Positions 25,443 through 32,894 of a stretch of 33,033 bases of DNA are shown here, piece after piece. The notes beneath the pieces are model-generated. The model searched no databases, was not told where the DNA came from, and saw only the letters and a list, made by a program, of their open reading frames with translations. The translations under genes and the position numbers were made by a program. The DNA is from Muribaculaceae bacterium (GTDB taxonomy: Bacteria; Bacteroidota; Bacteroidia; Bacteroidales; Muribaculaceae): assembly GCA_022510445.1 (NCBI GenBank), contig JAFLTN010000018.1:1-33033 (forward strand), written 5' to 3'. Position 1 is the first letter of the stretch. Every line of letters begins with the position of its first letter.

Positions 25443-28400
25443 TTATAGTGTTTTATTTTTTAATTCTTGGTTTCCGATTAATGAATCAAGGGATTCTTTT
25501 TTAGATTTCAACCGTTTATCGGTTCCCACAAGTCTCAGGCTTCTCGGAGAAAGGAGTTGTCTTTGTCGGGGTTTGAGAGAAAGATAGTAAGCCGACCATT
25601 CCTTTCCCCGCTCAGCAATCTGACCAAGCCTGGTTTGTGCCAGCTCAAGATATCTAAGATCGCCGGTTTTGTCGTAAAGCCCTATCAATATTCCCACATA
25701 TTCCTCTCCTTCATAATATGTAGTGTCGGAAACTGTAAAATTTCCCGGCAGGATCTCTTTATAAGGAATTCTCTCTTCTATCTTTTCAACCACTCTTTCG
25801 GCTAAATGAATATTTCCCTGTTTCAATAATTCCGAAGCCGCAATAACAAGATCCCCCCTATATCTCACAACATGATCATTAACCACCGGATCCTTATAAT
25901 GATGGATGAAATCTTTAGAATCTATTCTTTCCAGTTCATCGTTCAGTTCTTTTTCCAAGTTCGCATAAATCAAGGAATCCGAGAGATTAGGAGCATAGAC
26001 TTTACCGAAGAGTGCCGGTTTTAGCCATGGCTTAAGGGGACGGTAGAAAGAGGTTGAAACAGGAGTGGGAAAATATAGGACTTCCTTATTCCCTTGTTTC
26101 CCGACAGAATTCATAAGTTCGAGCAACATCAGCTGCCTGAACGGTAAATAAGAACTTCCGCCGGTAAAATCCCGAAATTTTATAATTGCAGAGTCACCAT
26201 GTGCAATTTTAATGGTAAAAGAGGATGATGGCAAAACCGGATTTCCTTCCTTCCCTTTATAAAGCTTTTCAAGAACACTGTCAAGAGGCAAAGGTCTGCA
26301 GCCGTTATCCTCCGGAATTTTTACAATCCCATAGGCTCCATATAAGAGATCACCAGGTCTTCCCTTTATTTCAATTCCCTTCTCACCCTGTTTCATAAGA
26401 TTCACCACATAAGCCGGTGAACTGAGATATGTGATATCTATCAGCGTGTTTTTTGCTCCTATATTTTCTACCTCCTGAGAATACCAGGCTGGGAAAGTAT
26501 TATTATCCCCCAGAGAGAAGATATAAGACGGATTCTCATAATCCAACAGAGCCTCAGCAAAAAATAGTGTTTCAAAACGGCCACTTCGGTTATGATCATC
26601 ATAATTTTCAATCGCCATAAGAGTAGCCGGAAAAAAAGAAACCAGGAAACTTGCAGCCACTGCATACCACCTTGAAATCATCTTAGACAACCGGATTACA
26701 ATTGCAAGGATCCCTGCTGCAATCCAAATCGTAAAAGCCATATAAGAACCAAGAAAGGAGTAATCACGCTCACGTGGTTCACCCGGACCCTGATTGATGT
26801 AGACTATGATTGCCAGCCCGGTCAATAAAAACAATAAAAACGTAAGATATAAAACTCTTCTTTCGCATCGTCTGCCGAAAGCGAGCCATAAGACACCAAT
26901 AATTCCCAAAATAAAAGGTATGCCGTAATAAATGTTTCTGCCGGGATTAGCCGATCCGATTTCCGATGGAACATCGGTGAGATTTCCCACCATCAGACTG
27001 TCGAAAAAATTGATTCCGGTGATGAAGTTCCCATGTTCAATCTCTCCCGTGGAATAAAAATCATTTTGTCTGCCCACAAAATTCCAGAGTAGATAGCGCA
27101 GATACATATAATAAGCCTGATAGGAAAGGAAGAACCTGATATTTTGCAAATATGTAGGTCGGTAAGAGAACTTTTCTGGCCGGTTTCCCTCGGAATCCAT
27201 ACGTGTCATACCCTTCCCGGCAGAATCAAATGTTTCAGAAACCGATACTCTCTTCATAGTCTCTTCTGTCATTCCGGCCCAATCAGCATAAGATTTACGG
27301 TCGTTGTCGTCAAGAGAGGTAATTCGGGGAAACCACATATTTAATTCCGGGGTAAGAACCTGAGAATATTTATAATCTGCCAGCAGATAACCCGGTTTAC
27401 CCTCCTTGAGAAGAGCCTCATTCCGGATGCTGTCTTTTGTCTCTAAAAAACCACTTCGCGAAACTAACCTTGCACCCGGGTGACTGGCTATGAAATTCGG
27501 CTTTTCTTTTTTCAAACGGTAATGAGAGTAATCCGGCACCGAATCAATTATTTTTTCCTCAAATGTCGGCAAGCTATATGGAGTATGCCCGTACAGTATA
27601 GGAGCAGAGGGATACTGGTCTCTGTTGATATAAGCTGACAGCGCAAAAATATCCACAGGCGCTCCTTCATTCATAGGAGGAGACGCAACTCCTCTGATTA
27701 AAATAAGAGCAAAAGAACCGGAACCAATCAGAATGAAAATAAAAGACCATAGGGCTGTTTCAACCAAGCTTTTAAGATATCTCCCGGCTATAACCGTCAA
27801 GCTGGTTAAGAGGAGAACTACTATCAGTAAAAATATTAATAAACCCGAGTTATAAGGAAGGCTTAAACTATTTACGGCAATCAATTCAAATTTAGATGCC
27901 ATCCAAGGCACTCCCTGCATCACTCCTTTAAGGATAATGATGATCAAAAGGAACGAACCGATCAATGCGGCCATAACCTTCCACCCGTTCATTCTGCCGG
28001 GATATTTCTTATAACAATATCCCAGCACCAGCACAGGGATACACAGAAGATTCAGTTCATGAACCCCTAAAGAAAGCCCAAGGATATAAGCCATCAAAAA
28101 AACAAGTCGTTTGCGGCGTCGTTGATCCGGTTCAAACCACCATAATTCAGCAATCCATAACAGGAGGGCAGTGAGCATCAACGACATAGCGTAAACTTCT
28201 GCCTCTACAGCTGAATACCAAACAGAATCGCAAAAGGAGAAGCAAAGTGCGCCACCGCAAGAAATCATGACAGCCAAAAGATCAGCTATTTTTTCTCTCC
28301 GGTGAAGATTTATTATCCCGGTGAGCCTGAGTCTTACAGGGATAAAAATCAGACGTGTCAGGAAAAAAGCGGCAAAAGCCGTCAGGCAGCCACTGCACAA

Positions 28401-28658
28401 ATTTATAACATAAGCATGGACCGCTGCGGGGAAAGGGATTGTCACCACCCGCATTGCCAAGGTCCAGAAAGGATTTCCGGGGGGATGTCCCACTTCAAGT
28501 TTTGAAGCTGTTGTGACATACTCCGAACAATCCCAATAAGAGACGGATGAATCAGCAGTCAGCCAATAAACTAAAAGGGAAAATACAAATACAAACCAGG
28601 AAGAAATATTTAAAGGGATGCTCAGGCGGCATACCGGCGATTCCGAACTTTTGCTCAT
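25443..28658 (-). CDS. DUF2723 multi-pass membrane protein, GT-C glycosyltransferase-like
   Basis: Large inner-membrane protein of 1071 residues. The first part has about 11-13 hydrophobic helices and a DUF2723 start: a transmembrane helix, then SYWDCSEYVTTASKLEVG (residues 40-57, Asp43 and Glu47) and HPPGNPF. This acidic first loop resembles that of PMT-type GT-C glycosyltransferases, which use lipid-linked sugars. The C-terminal ~350 residues are hydrophilic and probably periplasmic, with helical TPR-like stretches near the end. DUF2723 proteins are nearly universal in Bacteroidota; a role in protein or envelope glycosylation is proposed but not shown here. It overlaps the dehydrogenase gene by four bases and is followed one base later by aroK. 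Confidence 0.85.
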   Translation of the reverse strand: MSKSSESPVCRLSIPLNISSWFVFVFSLLVYWLTADSSVSYWDCSEYVTTASKLEVGHPPGNPFWTLAMRVVTIPFPAAVHAYVINLCSGCLTAFAAFFLTRLIFIPVRLRLTGIINLHRREKIADLLAVMISCGGALCFSFCDSVWYSAVEAEVYAMSLMLTALLLWIAELWWFEPDQRRRKRLVFLMAYILGLSLGVHELNLLCIPVLVLGYCYKKYPGRMNGWKVMAALIGSFLLIIIILKGVMQGVPWMASKFELIAVNSLSLPYNSGLLIFLLIVVLLLTSLTVIAGRYLKSLVETALWSFIFILIGSGSFALILIRGVASPPMNEGAPVDIFALSAYINRDQYPSAPILYGHTPYSLPTFEEKIIDSVPDYSHYRLKKEKPNFIASHPGARLVSRSGFLETKDSIRNEALLKEGKPGYLLADYKYSQVLTPELNMWFPRITSLDDNDRKSYADWAGMTEETMKRVSVSETFDSAGKGMTRMDSEGNRPEKFSYRPTYLQNIRFFLSYQAYYMYLRYLLWNFVGRQNDFYSTGEIEHGNFITGINFFDSLMVGNLTDVPSEIGSANPGRNIYYGIPFILGIIGVLWLAFGRRCERRVLYLTFLLFLLTGLAIIVYINQGPGEPRERDYSFLGSYMAFTIWIAAGILAIVIRLSKMISRWYAVAASFLVSFFPATLMAIENYDDHNRSGRFETLFFAEALLDYENPSYIFSLGDNNTFPAWYSQEVENIGAKNTLIDITYLSSPAYVVNLMKQGEKGIEIKGRPGDLLYGAYGIVKIPEDNGCRPLPLDSVLEKLYKGKEGNPVLPSSSFTIKIAHGDSAIIKFRDFTGGSSYLPFRQLMLLELMNSVGKQGNKEVLYFPTPVSTSFYRPLKPWLKPALFGKVYAPNLSDSLIYANLEKELNDELERIDSKDFIHHYKDPVVNDHVVRYRGDLVIAASELLKQGNIHLAERVVEKIEERIPYKEILPGNFTVSDTTYYEGEEYVGILIGLYDKTGDLRYLELAQTRLGQIAERGKEWSAYYLSLKPRQRQLLSPRSLRLVGTDKRLKSKKESLDSLIGNQELKNKTL

Positions 28659-29467
28659 CTTGTAATACCTTTGTCAAGGAGATGTGTCTTGACGAGCATA
28701 CGAGCAGAAGTGGGGAGCATTCCGATGAAAAGAATAGAGAATCGGTTAAGCAACCCGTTGATATACTGTTTTTTCTTTTTCAACATTCTTTTCACAGCTT
28801 TACGGGCGAATCCATCGGGAGTATCGAGGACTCCGATAGCCACAGCGAATCTTTTCCATTTTTCAGGCAATCCGAAAAGATCTGTAGCTATTCCTCCGGG
28901 ACAGGCTACAGTCACCCCTATGCCATAATCTTTCATTTCGTAATGCAATGCTCTTGAGAAGACTCTGATGTATGACTTGGTTGAAGCATACATTGCCAAC
29001 CCGGGCATCGGCATCCAGCATGACATGGAAGACATGTTGAGCAAATAACCTGACCCTTTATCCTTACGTCGCCTCACAAACCATTGAGACAATAAAGTTA
29101 CAGCCCTTATATGAAGATCAACAAAAAGCTCAAGTTTCTTAACAGATGTTTCCTCCACAGGGAGGAAACTGAAAATTCCGGCATTATTAATCAGGATATC
29201 AGGATCGAGCAAATTATCACGGCAGAATTTATCCGTCAGCTCCACGACTTCATCACATGCCAGATTTATCTGAAATGTATGGAAAGACCTGTCTGGATAC
29301 AATTTCTTTAAATCATGAGCAGCCTTTTCAAGCCTTAAGGCATCAATATCTGCTAAAATTAAGGAAGCCCCTAATTCGGCAAGCCTTTTGGCAAACTCCA
29401 GACCAATACCTCCCGCACCCCCGGTGATTAAAGCCAGATGACCTTTGAGGTTCTCCTTATTTTTCAT
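28655..29467 (-). CDS. short-chain dehydrogenase, candidate hydroxysteroid dehydrogenase
   Basis: Classical SDR oxidoreductase of 270 residues. Features are the cofactor loop TGGAGGIG (15-22), Asp40 at the end of beta-2 (LADID), favouring NAD(H) over NADP(H), NNAG (94-97), catalytic Ser146 or Ser147, and Tyr160/Lys164 in YASTK. The C-terminal ~40 residues are basic and hydrophobic (RMLKKKKQYINGLLNRFSILFIGML), suggesting membrane association. It overlaps the OYE gene upstream by 11 bases and the DUF2723 gene downstream by 4. Sitting beside a steroid 5-alpha-reductase homologue and an ene-reductase, it is a good candidate for a 3-oxo/3-hydroxysteroid (bile acid) dehydrogenase. Substrate is inferred from neighbours only. 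Confidence 0.85.
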   Translation of the reverse strand: MKNKENLKGHLALITGGAGGIGLEFAKRLAELGASLILADIDALRLEKAAHDLKKLYPDRSFHTFQINLACDEVVELTDKFCRDNLLDPDILINNAGIFSFLPVEETSVKKLELFVDLHIRAVTLLSQWFVRRRKDKGSGYLLNMSSMSCWMPMPGLAMYASTKSYIRVFSRALHYEMKDYGIGVTVACPGGIATDLFGLPEKWKRFAVAIGVLDTPDGFARKAVKRMLKKKKQYINGLLNRFSILFIGMLPTSARMLVKTHLLDKGITR

Positions 29468-30692
29468 ATTTATGCTTGATCTTCTCTATTTCCCTGCATA
29501 TATTGTTTGGGAGACCATTGAGATGTTTATGACAAGCCATATCCTTAGAATACATCCGGGCTATGCAATAGTTAATATGGTCGCAGCCCGACTTATGATC
29601 TTCATACTCCTTGATTTTATTGACAAAATCAGGCTCATTAAGCAACGCGCGACCCATCTGCAGGAATTCAAAACCCTCTTCATCGATTATTCTGTCGGCA
29701 TCTTCACGGCTTGTGACTCCGCCAACATAAACCAGCGGCATATCAATTTCACGGCGAAAACGGCGAGCCTGATTTAGGAAAAACAAAGGCGTATACTTTT
29801 CTTTAGGCACCATCATGGAACCGAACATTCTCACCGAATATTTCAGCCATTTCTGATCCATGTAATGAGTCATGGAAGTGATGGGCATCTCACCTTTCAT
29901 AACATACATTGGGGCTTTACTTACAAATCCACCTGACAACACAAGTGCATGAGCACCGGCTTTCTGCAGTTCCTTAGCCACAATAAGCGCTTCATTTTCC
30001 TGCATCCCCTTCTTGAATCCGTCGTTCATATTCATCTTGACGAGGACACCCATATCGTCACCGGCAGCCACCATAACCTCCTCCATACATTCTTTCATGA
30101 ATCTCATGCGATTGTCAAGACCGCCGCCATATTCATCATGCCGTCGGTTAGTATATGGAGAAAGGAACTGGGAAATCAGATAACCGTGACCGGCATGAAC
30201 CTCCACACAATCGAATCCTGCCTGTCGTGCAAGGTTTACAGCCTCTCCGAAATATCGTGCTATCTCCTTTATCTCTTTTTTCTTTAATCCCCTCACAATT
30301 GTAGGAGAATAAAGATTGAATCCGGTAGAGGCTCCTACCGGAATACAGCCTGCCGTGCTCATATGGGTCATGTTGCCGCAATGTCCTATCTGAATGGAAA
30401 CCTTAGCTCCGTGGGAATGAACTTCATCAGTAATTTCCTTAAGAGAACCCACAATTTCAGGCCTTAGCCATAACTGACTCTTGAAAGAAAGAGCGGAACG
30501 GCATATACCGGCATAGGCTATTGTGGTCATACCCACACCTCCACGAGCTACGGAAACATGGTAGTCTTTAAGTTGTTGTGTAGGATTATTGTCTTTACCC
30601 ATTCCTTCGAAAGCAGCCGAGCGAATGGTACGGTTTCTAATTTCAACGGGACCAATTTTTCCCGGAGTAAACAGATTTTTATTCTCAGACAT
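29457..30692 (-). CDS. old yellow enzyme-family NAD(P)H:flavin oxidoreductase, candidate steroid 5-beta-reductase
   Basis: FMN-dependent ene-reductase of the OYE/NADH:flavin oxidoreductase family, single domain, 411 residues. Family features are NLFTPGKIGPVEIRNR at the start, the active-site block HAGHGYLISQFLSP (166-179) with NRRHDEYGG (182-190), and FMN-phosphate segments GGVTS (324-328) and MGRALL (346-351). The C-terminus holds Cys370, Cys376, Cys387 and Cys399, reminiscent of the iron-sulfur cluster region of longer enzymes such as BaiCD, but the FAD/NAD domain that normally follows is absent. It lies eight bases after the 5-alpha-reductase homologue and overlaps the SDR gene. In gut Bacteroidales such genes have been linked to 5-beta-reduction of 3-oxo-delta4 steroids; that activity is inferred here. 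Confidence 0.85.
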   Translation of the reverse strand: MSENKNLFTPGKIGPVEIRNRTIRSAAFEGMGKDNNPTQQLKDYHVSVARGGVGMTTIAYAGICRSALSFKSQLWLRPEIVGSLKEITDEVHSHGAKVSIQIGHCGNMTHMSTAGCIPVGASTGFNLYSPTIVRGLKKKEIKEIARYFGEAVNLARQAGFDCVEVHAGHGYLISQFLSPYTNRRHDEYGGGLDNRMRFMKECMEEVMVAAGDDMGVLVKMNMNDGFKKGMQENEALIVAKELQKAGAHALVLSGGFVSKAPMYVMKGEMPITSMTHYMDQKWLKYSVRMFGSMMVPKEKYTPLFFLNQARRFRREIDMPLVYVGGVTSREDADRIIDEEGFEFLQMGRALLNEPDFVNKIKEYEDHKSGCDHINYCIARMYSKDMACHKHLNGLPNNICREIEKIKHKYEK

Positions 30693-30700
30693 TCCGGTTA

Positions 30701-31471
30701 TTAATAAAGAAAGGGTATGATGAATTTTCGGCCTAACTTACGATAATCATCGCCGAATTCCTCACAATACCTGTTATGGATGGCTCTGGCTCTGGGAGCA
30801 AGGTTAGCAAATGTCCAGAGCACAAAGACAGCACCTGCAACCGACCAGGAAAGGATGGCGAAACCGACCCATTCCACTGTTTCACCGAAATAATTTGCCG
30901 ATGCCACATATTTATAAAGCCCTCGGTCAGGGATATAATGGGCTGTATCGCCGGGTTTCCTTAGATTCCGTATTATATGGTCGGAATAGAGGTTTATGCC
31001 CATACCGATAAAGAATATTATTGTTCCGAGGAAGAAAAGAGGTGAAAGGAGCCATGACGGCTGGTAAAGACCGGGAGGTGACAGATAGAAAATCCAGCCT
31101 CCTATCATATATGCGTTAATGGCATTGAAGACCATTCCCATGGCAATAATGGCCCATGGCATTCGGCTCTTTCCTCTGATAAGGAAAGGGAAAATGAAAG
31201 TACGCTGGAAATAATGCAATTCGAAGAGAGCAGCCATGACGCAAGGGGCCGGGTCACCACCTCGTGGACTAAGTGCCCAAATAACAGCCATGCAGGCAAA
31301 AGCCGGGAATTCCATAATGAACCATCCAAGACGGTTATTGACGGCTGGCCCCCATTTTCTGGTGTACATCATACCGTAACCGGCCTTAATCCTATGCAAG
31401 GCTATGAATACAATCACAGCCAGGACGGCCATGATTGCCACGACTATATAATACCCTTCAGGTTTAAACAC
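30701..31471 (-). CDS. steroid 5-alpha-reductase family membrane enzyme (SRD5A-like)
   Basis: Integral membrane NADPH-dependent reductase of the 3-oxo-5-alpha-steroid 4-dehydrogenase family, 256 residues with about seven hydrophobic helices. It strikingly retains motifs of the animal enzymes. These are RLGWFIMEFPAF (Glu54), ELHYFQRTFIFP (Tyr87), NLYSDHIIRNLRKPGD (160-175), SANYFGETVEWVGF (Asn193), and ARAIHNRY with Arg227/Arg229, ending in IIPFLY. The residues corresponding to substrate- and cofactor-contacting Glu57, Tyr91, Asn193 and Arg227 of human SRD5A2 appear present. It is 15 bp downstream of mscL and 8 bp upstream of the ene-reductase gene. The likely reaction is reduction of the delta4 bond of 3-oxo steroids or bile acids to the 5-alpha (allo) form; substrate not proven. 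Confidence 0.88.
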   Translation of the reverse strand: MFKPEGYYIVVAIMAVLAVIVFIALHRIKAGYGMMYTRKWGPAVNNRLGWFIMEFPAFACMAVIWALSPRGGDPAPCVMAALFELHYFQRTFIFPFLIRGKSRMPWAIIAMGMVFNAINAYMIGGWIFYLSPPGLYQPSWLLSPLFFLGTIIFFIGMGINLYSDHIIRNLRKPGDTAHYIPDRGLYKYVASANYFGETVEWVGFAILSWSVAGAVFVLWTFANLAPRARAIHNRYCEEFGDDYRKLGRKFIIPFLY

Positions 31472-31486
31472 AACGAGAGCTCCGGA

Positions 31487-31951
31487 TTATTTTTTAGCCT
31501 CGATTTCAGAGTTTTGTTGTTTGAGGAGATCTCGAATTTCTCCAAGGAGAATCTCTTCTTTAGTAGGAGCCGGTTCCGGTTCGGGAGCAGCCTCCGGTTC
31601 CGGTTTCTCCCATTTTTCCTTGAACTTCATAGTGACCCGGATAGCTACGAAAATAGACAATGCGATTATAAAGAAATCCACGATATTCATGATGAATGTG
31701 CCATAATGAACAGCCACTTCTTCAACGGCTACCTGACCTTCTTCAGTGGCCGGGATACCGTGTTTAATCACGAATTTCATATTTTCAAAGCCGGTTCCAC
31801 CTGTGCAAAGAGTAATGACCGGCATGATTATGTCATTGACAAGAGAGGTAACAATCTTACCGAAAGCCCCGCCGACGATTACGCCGACTGCCATATCAAT
31901 CACATTGCCTTTCAGAGCAAACTGCTTAAAATCTTCAAGAAATTTTCCCAT
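31487..31951 (-). CDS. mscL: large-conductance mechanosensitive channel
   Basis: Inner-membrane pentameric channel that opens under membrane tension to relieve hypo-osmotic shock. The pore helix GNVIDMAVGVIVGGAFGKIV lies at residues 15-34, a periplasmic loop at about 45-85, the second helix at about 86-106, then a Pro/Glu-rich linker (117-130) and a C-terminal amphipathic coil (KEEILLGEIRDLLKQQ). At 154 residues it is slightly longer than the E. coli protein because of the linker. It is the first gene of the minus-strand operon, 15 bp ahead of the 5-alpha-reductase gene. A weak -7 box lies upstream at 31990-31997. Confidence 0.96.
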   Translation of the reverse strand: MGKFLEDFKQFALKGNVIDMAVGVIVGGAFGKIVTSLVNDIIMPVITLCTGGTGFENMKFVIKHGIPATEEGQVAVEEVAVHYGTFIMNIVDFFIIALSIFVAIRVTMKFKEKWEKPEPEAAPEPEPAPTKEEILLGEIRDLLKQQNSEIEAKK

Positions 31952-31989
31952 TATTTAGTAAGTTAGTTTGAATTATCTGAATTTCAACG

Positions 31990-31997
31990 CAAAAATA
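31990..31997 (-). promoter_or_regulatory. candidate -7 box for the mscL operon
   Basis: The minus strand reads TATTTTTG, matching TAnnTTTG, about 38 bases upstream of the mscL ATG, and is followed by CG as at several other promoters here. No TTTG box is present 19-21 bp further upstream. The region from 31952 to about 32120 otherwise shows no gene. Confidence 0.4.
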
Positions 31998-32120
31998 GTA
32001 AAAAATTCTCTAAATTATGGTGAGGAAGACTTAAAAAGTAAAATTTGTGCCAAAATGACAGGACACAACGTTAAATGACTTTATTGGTCAAGTTAAATTA
32101 AGAACTTAAGCACAAAGCCG

Positions 32121-32153
32121 AAAAAAGGGGATTAGAACCATATTCCAATCCCC
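32121..32153 (-). terminator. rho-independent terminator after the DUF3861 genes
   Basis: Stem of 11 bp with one A-C mismatch (arms 32127-32137 and 32143-32153), GC-rich at the base (GGGG/CCCC), with a five-base loop. On the minus strand it is followed immediately by six T residues (32121-32126). It lies 27 bp downstream of the last DUF3861 stop codon and is the clearest intrinsic terminator in the window. Confidence 0.85.
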
Positions 32154-32179
32154 TGGCATTATTTATTTATAAATTCGGG

Positions 32180-32476
32180 TTATTTGCTATTAGCTTGATC
32201 TTTAAGTGCATCCTTAAATTCCTTGAACTTAGGAGCAAAAGCCTTAAATGCTTCGTTATCAGGATATTTTTTCAGCACATGGTGGAGCAGACGGACTCCG
32301 CATACAAGCTGGCGCGCATGTTTTTCAGTGATGTTACCTACTGCCACAGCCTTATCTACCAAATTTTCAAGATCGTGATGACCGCCAAAATTGAAATTGA
32401 ACACATCTTTCACTTTGTTGTCTACTACCTCGGCAACCTGAAAATGATATGAACGTTTAACTTTATCGTTTTCCAT
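32180..32476 (-). CDS. DUF3861-like small protein, copy B
   Basis: Cytoplasmic protein of 98 residues resembling DUF3861 (FNFNFGGHHDLENLVDKA, then VRLLHHVLKKYPDN and FAPKFKEFKDALK); function unknown. I chose the ATG at 32476 (MENDKVKRSYHF), which aligns with the neighbouring paralogue; the longer in-frame start would overlap that gene. It lies 23 bp after the upstream paralogue at 32500-32814 and clearly arose by tandem duplication: long blocks such as GNITEKHA and LVCGVRLLHHVLKKYP are identical. It lacks the cysteine clusters of the other copy. It is followed by a strong terminator at 32121-32153. Confidence 0.8.
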   Translation of the reverse strand: MENDKVKRSYHFQVAEVVDNKVKDVFNFNFGGHHDLENLVDKAVAVGNITEKHARQLVCGVRLLHHVLKKYPDNEAFKAFAPKFKEFKDALKDQANSK

Positions 32477-32499
32477 AATTTCTTTACTTTTTAGATTGA

Positions 32500-32814
32500 T
32501 TACTTTTTCTGACAAGGGCAATATTCATTTTTGAGAGCATGCTTGAAGTCTTCAAAAGCGGGCATTATGCTCTGGAAAATAGGATTACCCGGATATTTCT
32601 TCAAAACATGATGAAGCAGGCGCACACCGCAAACAAGCTCTTTAGCGTGCTTTTCTGTGATATTACCAGTAGCGACGGCGTCTTCAACCATAGCCTTGAG
32701 GTCATGATGACCACCGAAATTAAAGCCGAATACGTCTTTAATCTTGTCTTCCTTGATTTCCGTTACATGGAAATGATAGGAATGTTTTCTTTTGCAACAG
32801 CAATTCTTTTCCAT
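32500..32814 (-). CDS. DUF3861-like small protein, copy A, with terminal Cys clusters
   Basis: Protein of 104 residues, paralogous to the next gene downstream and resembling DUF3861; function unknown. Conserved segments are FGFNFGGHHDLKAMVEDA, GNITEKHAKELVCGVRLLHHVLKKYP and MPAFEDFKHALK. Unlike its paralogue it has a CCC triplet near the N-terminus (MEKNCCCKRKHSYHF) and CPC near the C-terminus (EYCPCQKK). Together with the histidines this could form a metal or redox site (inference). It is predicted to be helical and soluble, without a signal. It is probably co-transcribed with the second copy; the HU gene lies 80 bp upstream, and whether that gap contains a promoter is unclear. Confidence 0.8.
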   Translation of the reverse strand: MEKNCCCKRKHSYHFHVTEIKEDKIKDVFGFNFGGHHDLKAMVEDAVATGNITEKHAKELVCGVRLLHHVLKKYPGNPIFQSIMPAFEDFKHALKNEYCPCQKK

Positions 32815-32894
32815 AATTTTAAGTGTTTGTTTATTAGTATAACCACTCAGAATTAAAAAAGTTTCGGAATTTTATCTTTTCTAATAAAATTAAT

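Noticed and set aside
31214..31966. 250-codon open frame on the plus strand
   Set aside because: It lies antisense to the 5-alpha-reductase and mscL genes, which have clear family matches. Its translation has no recognisable domain and spans two real genes.
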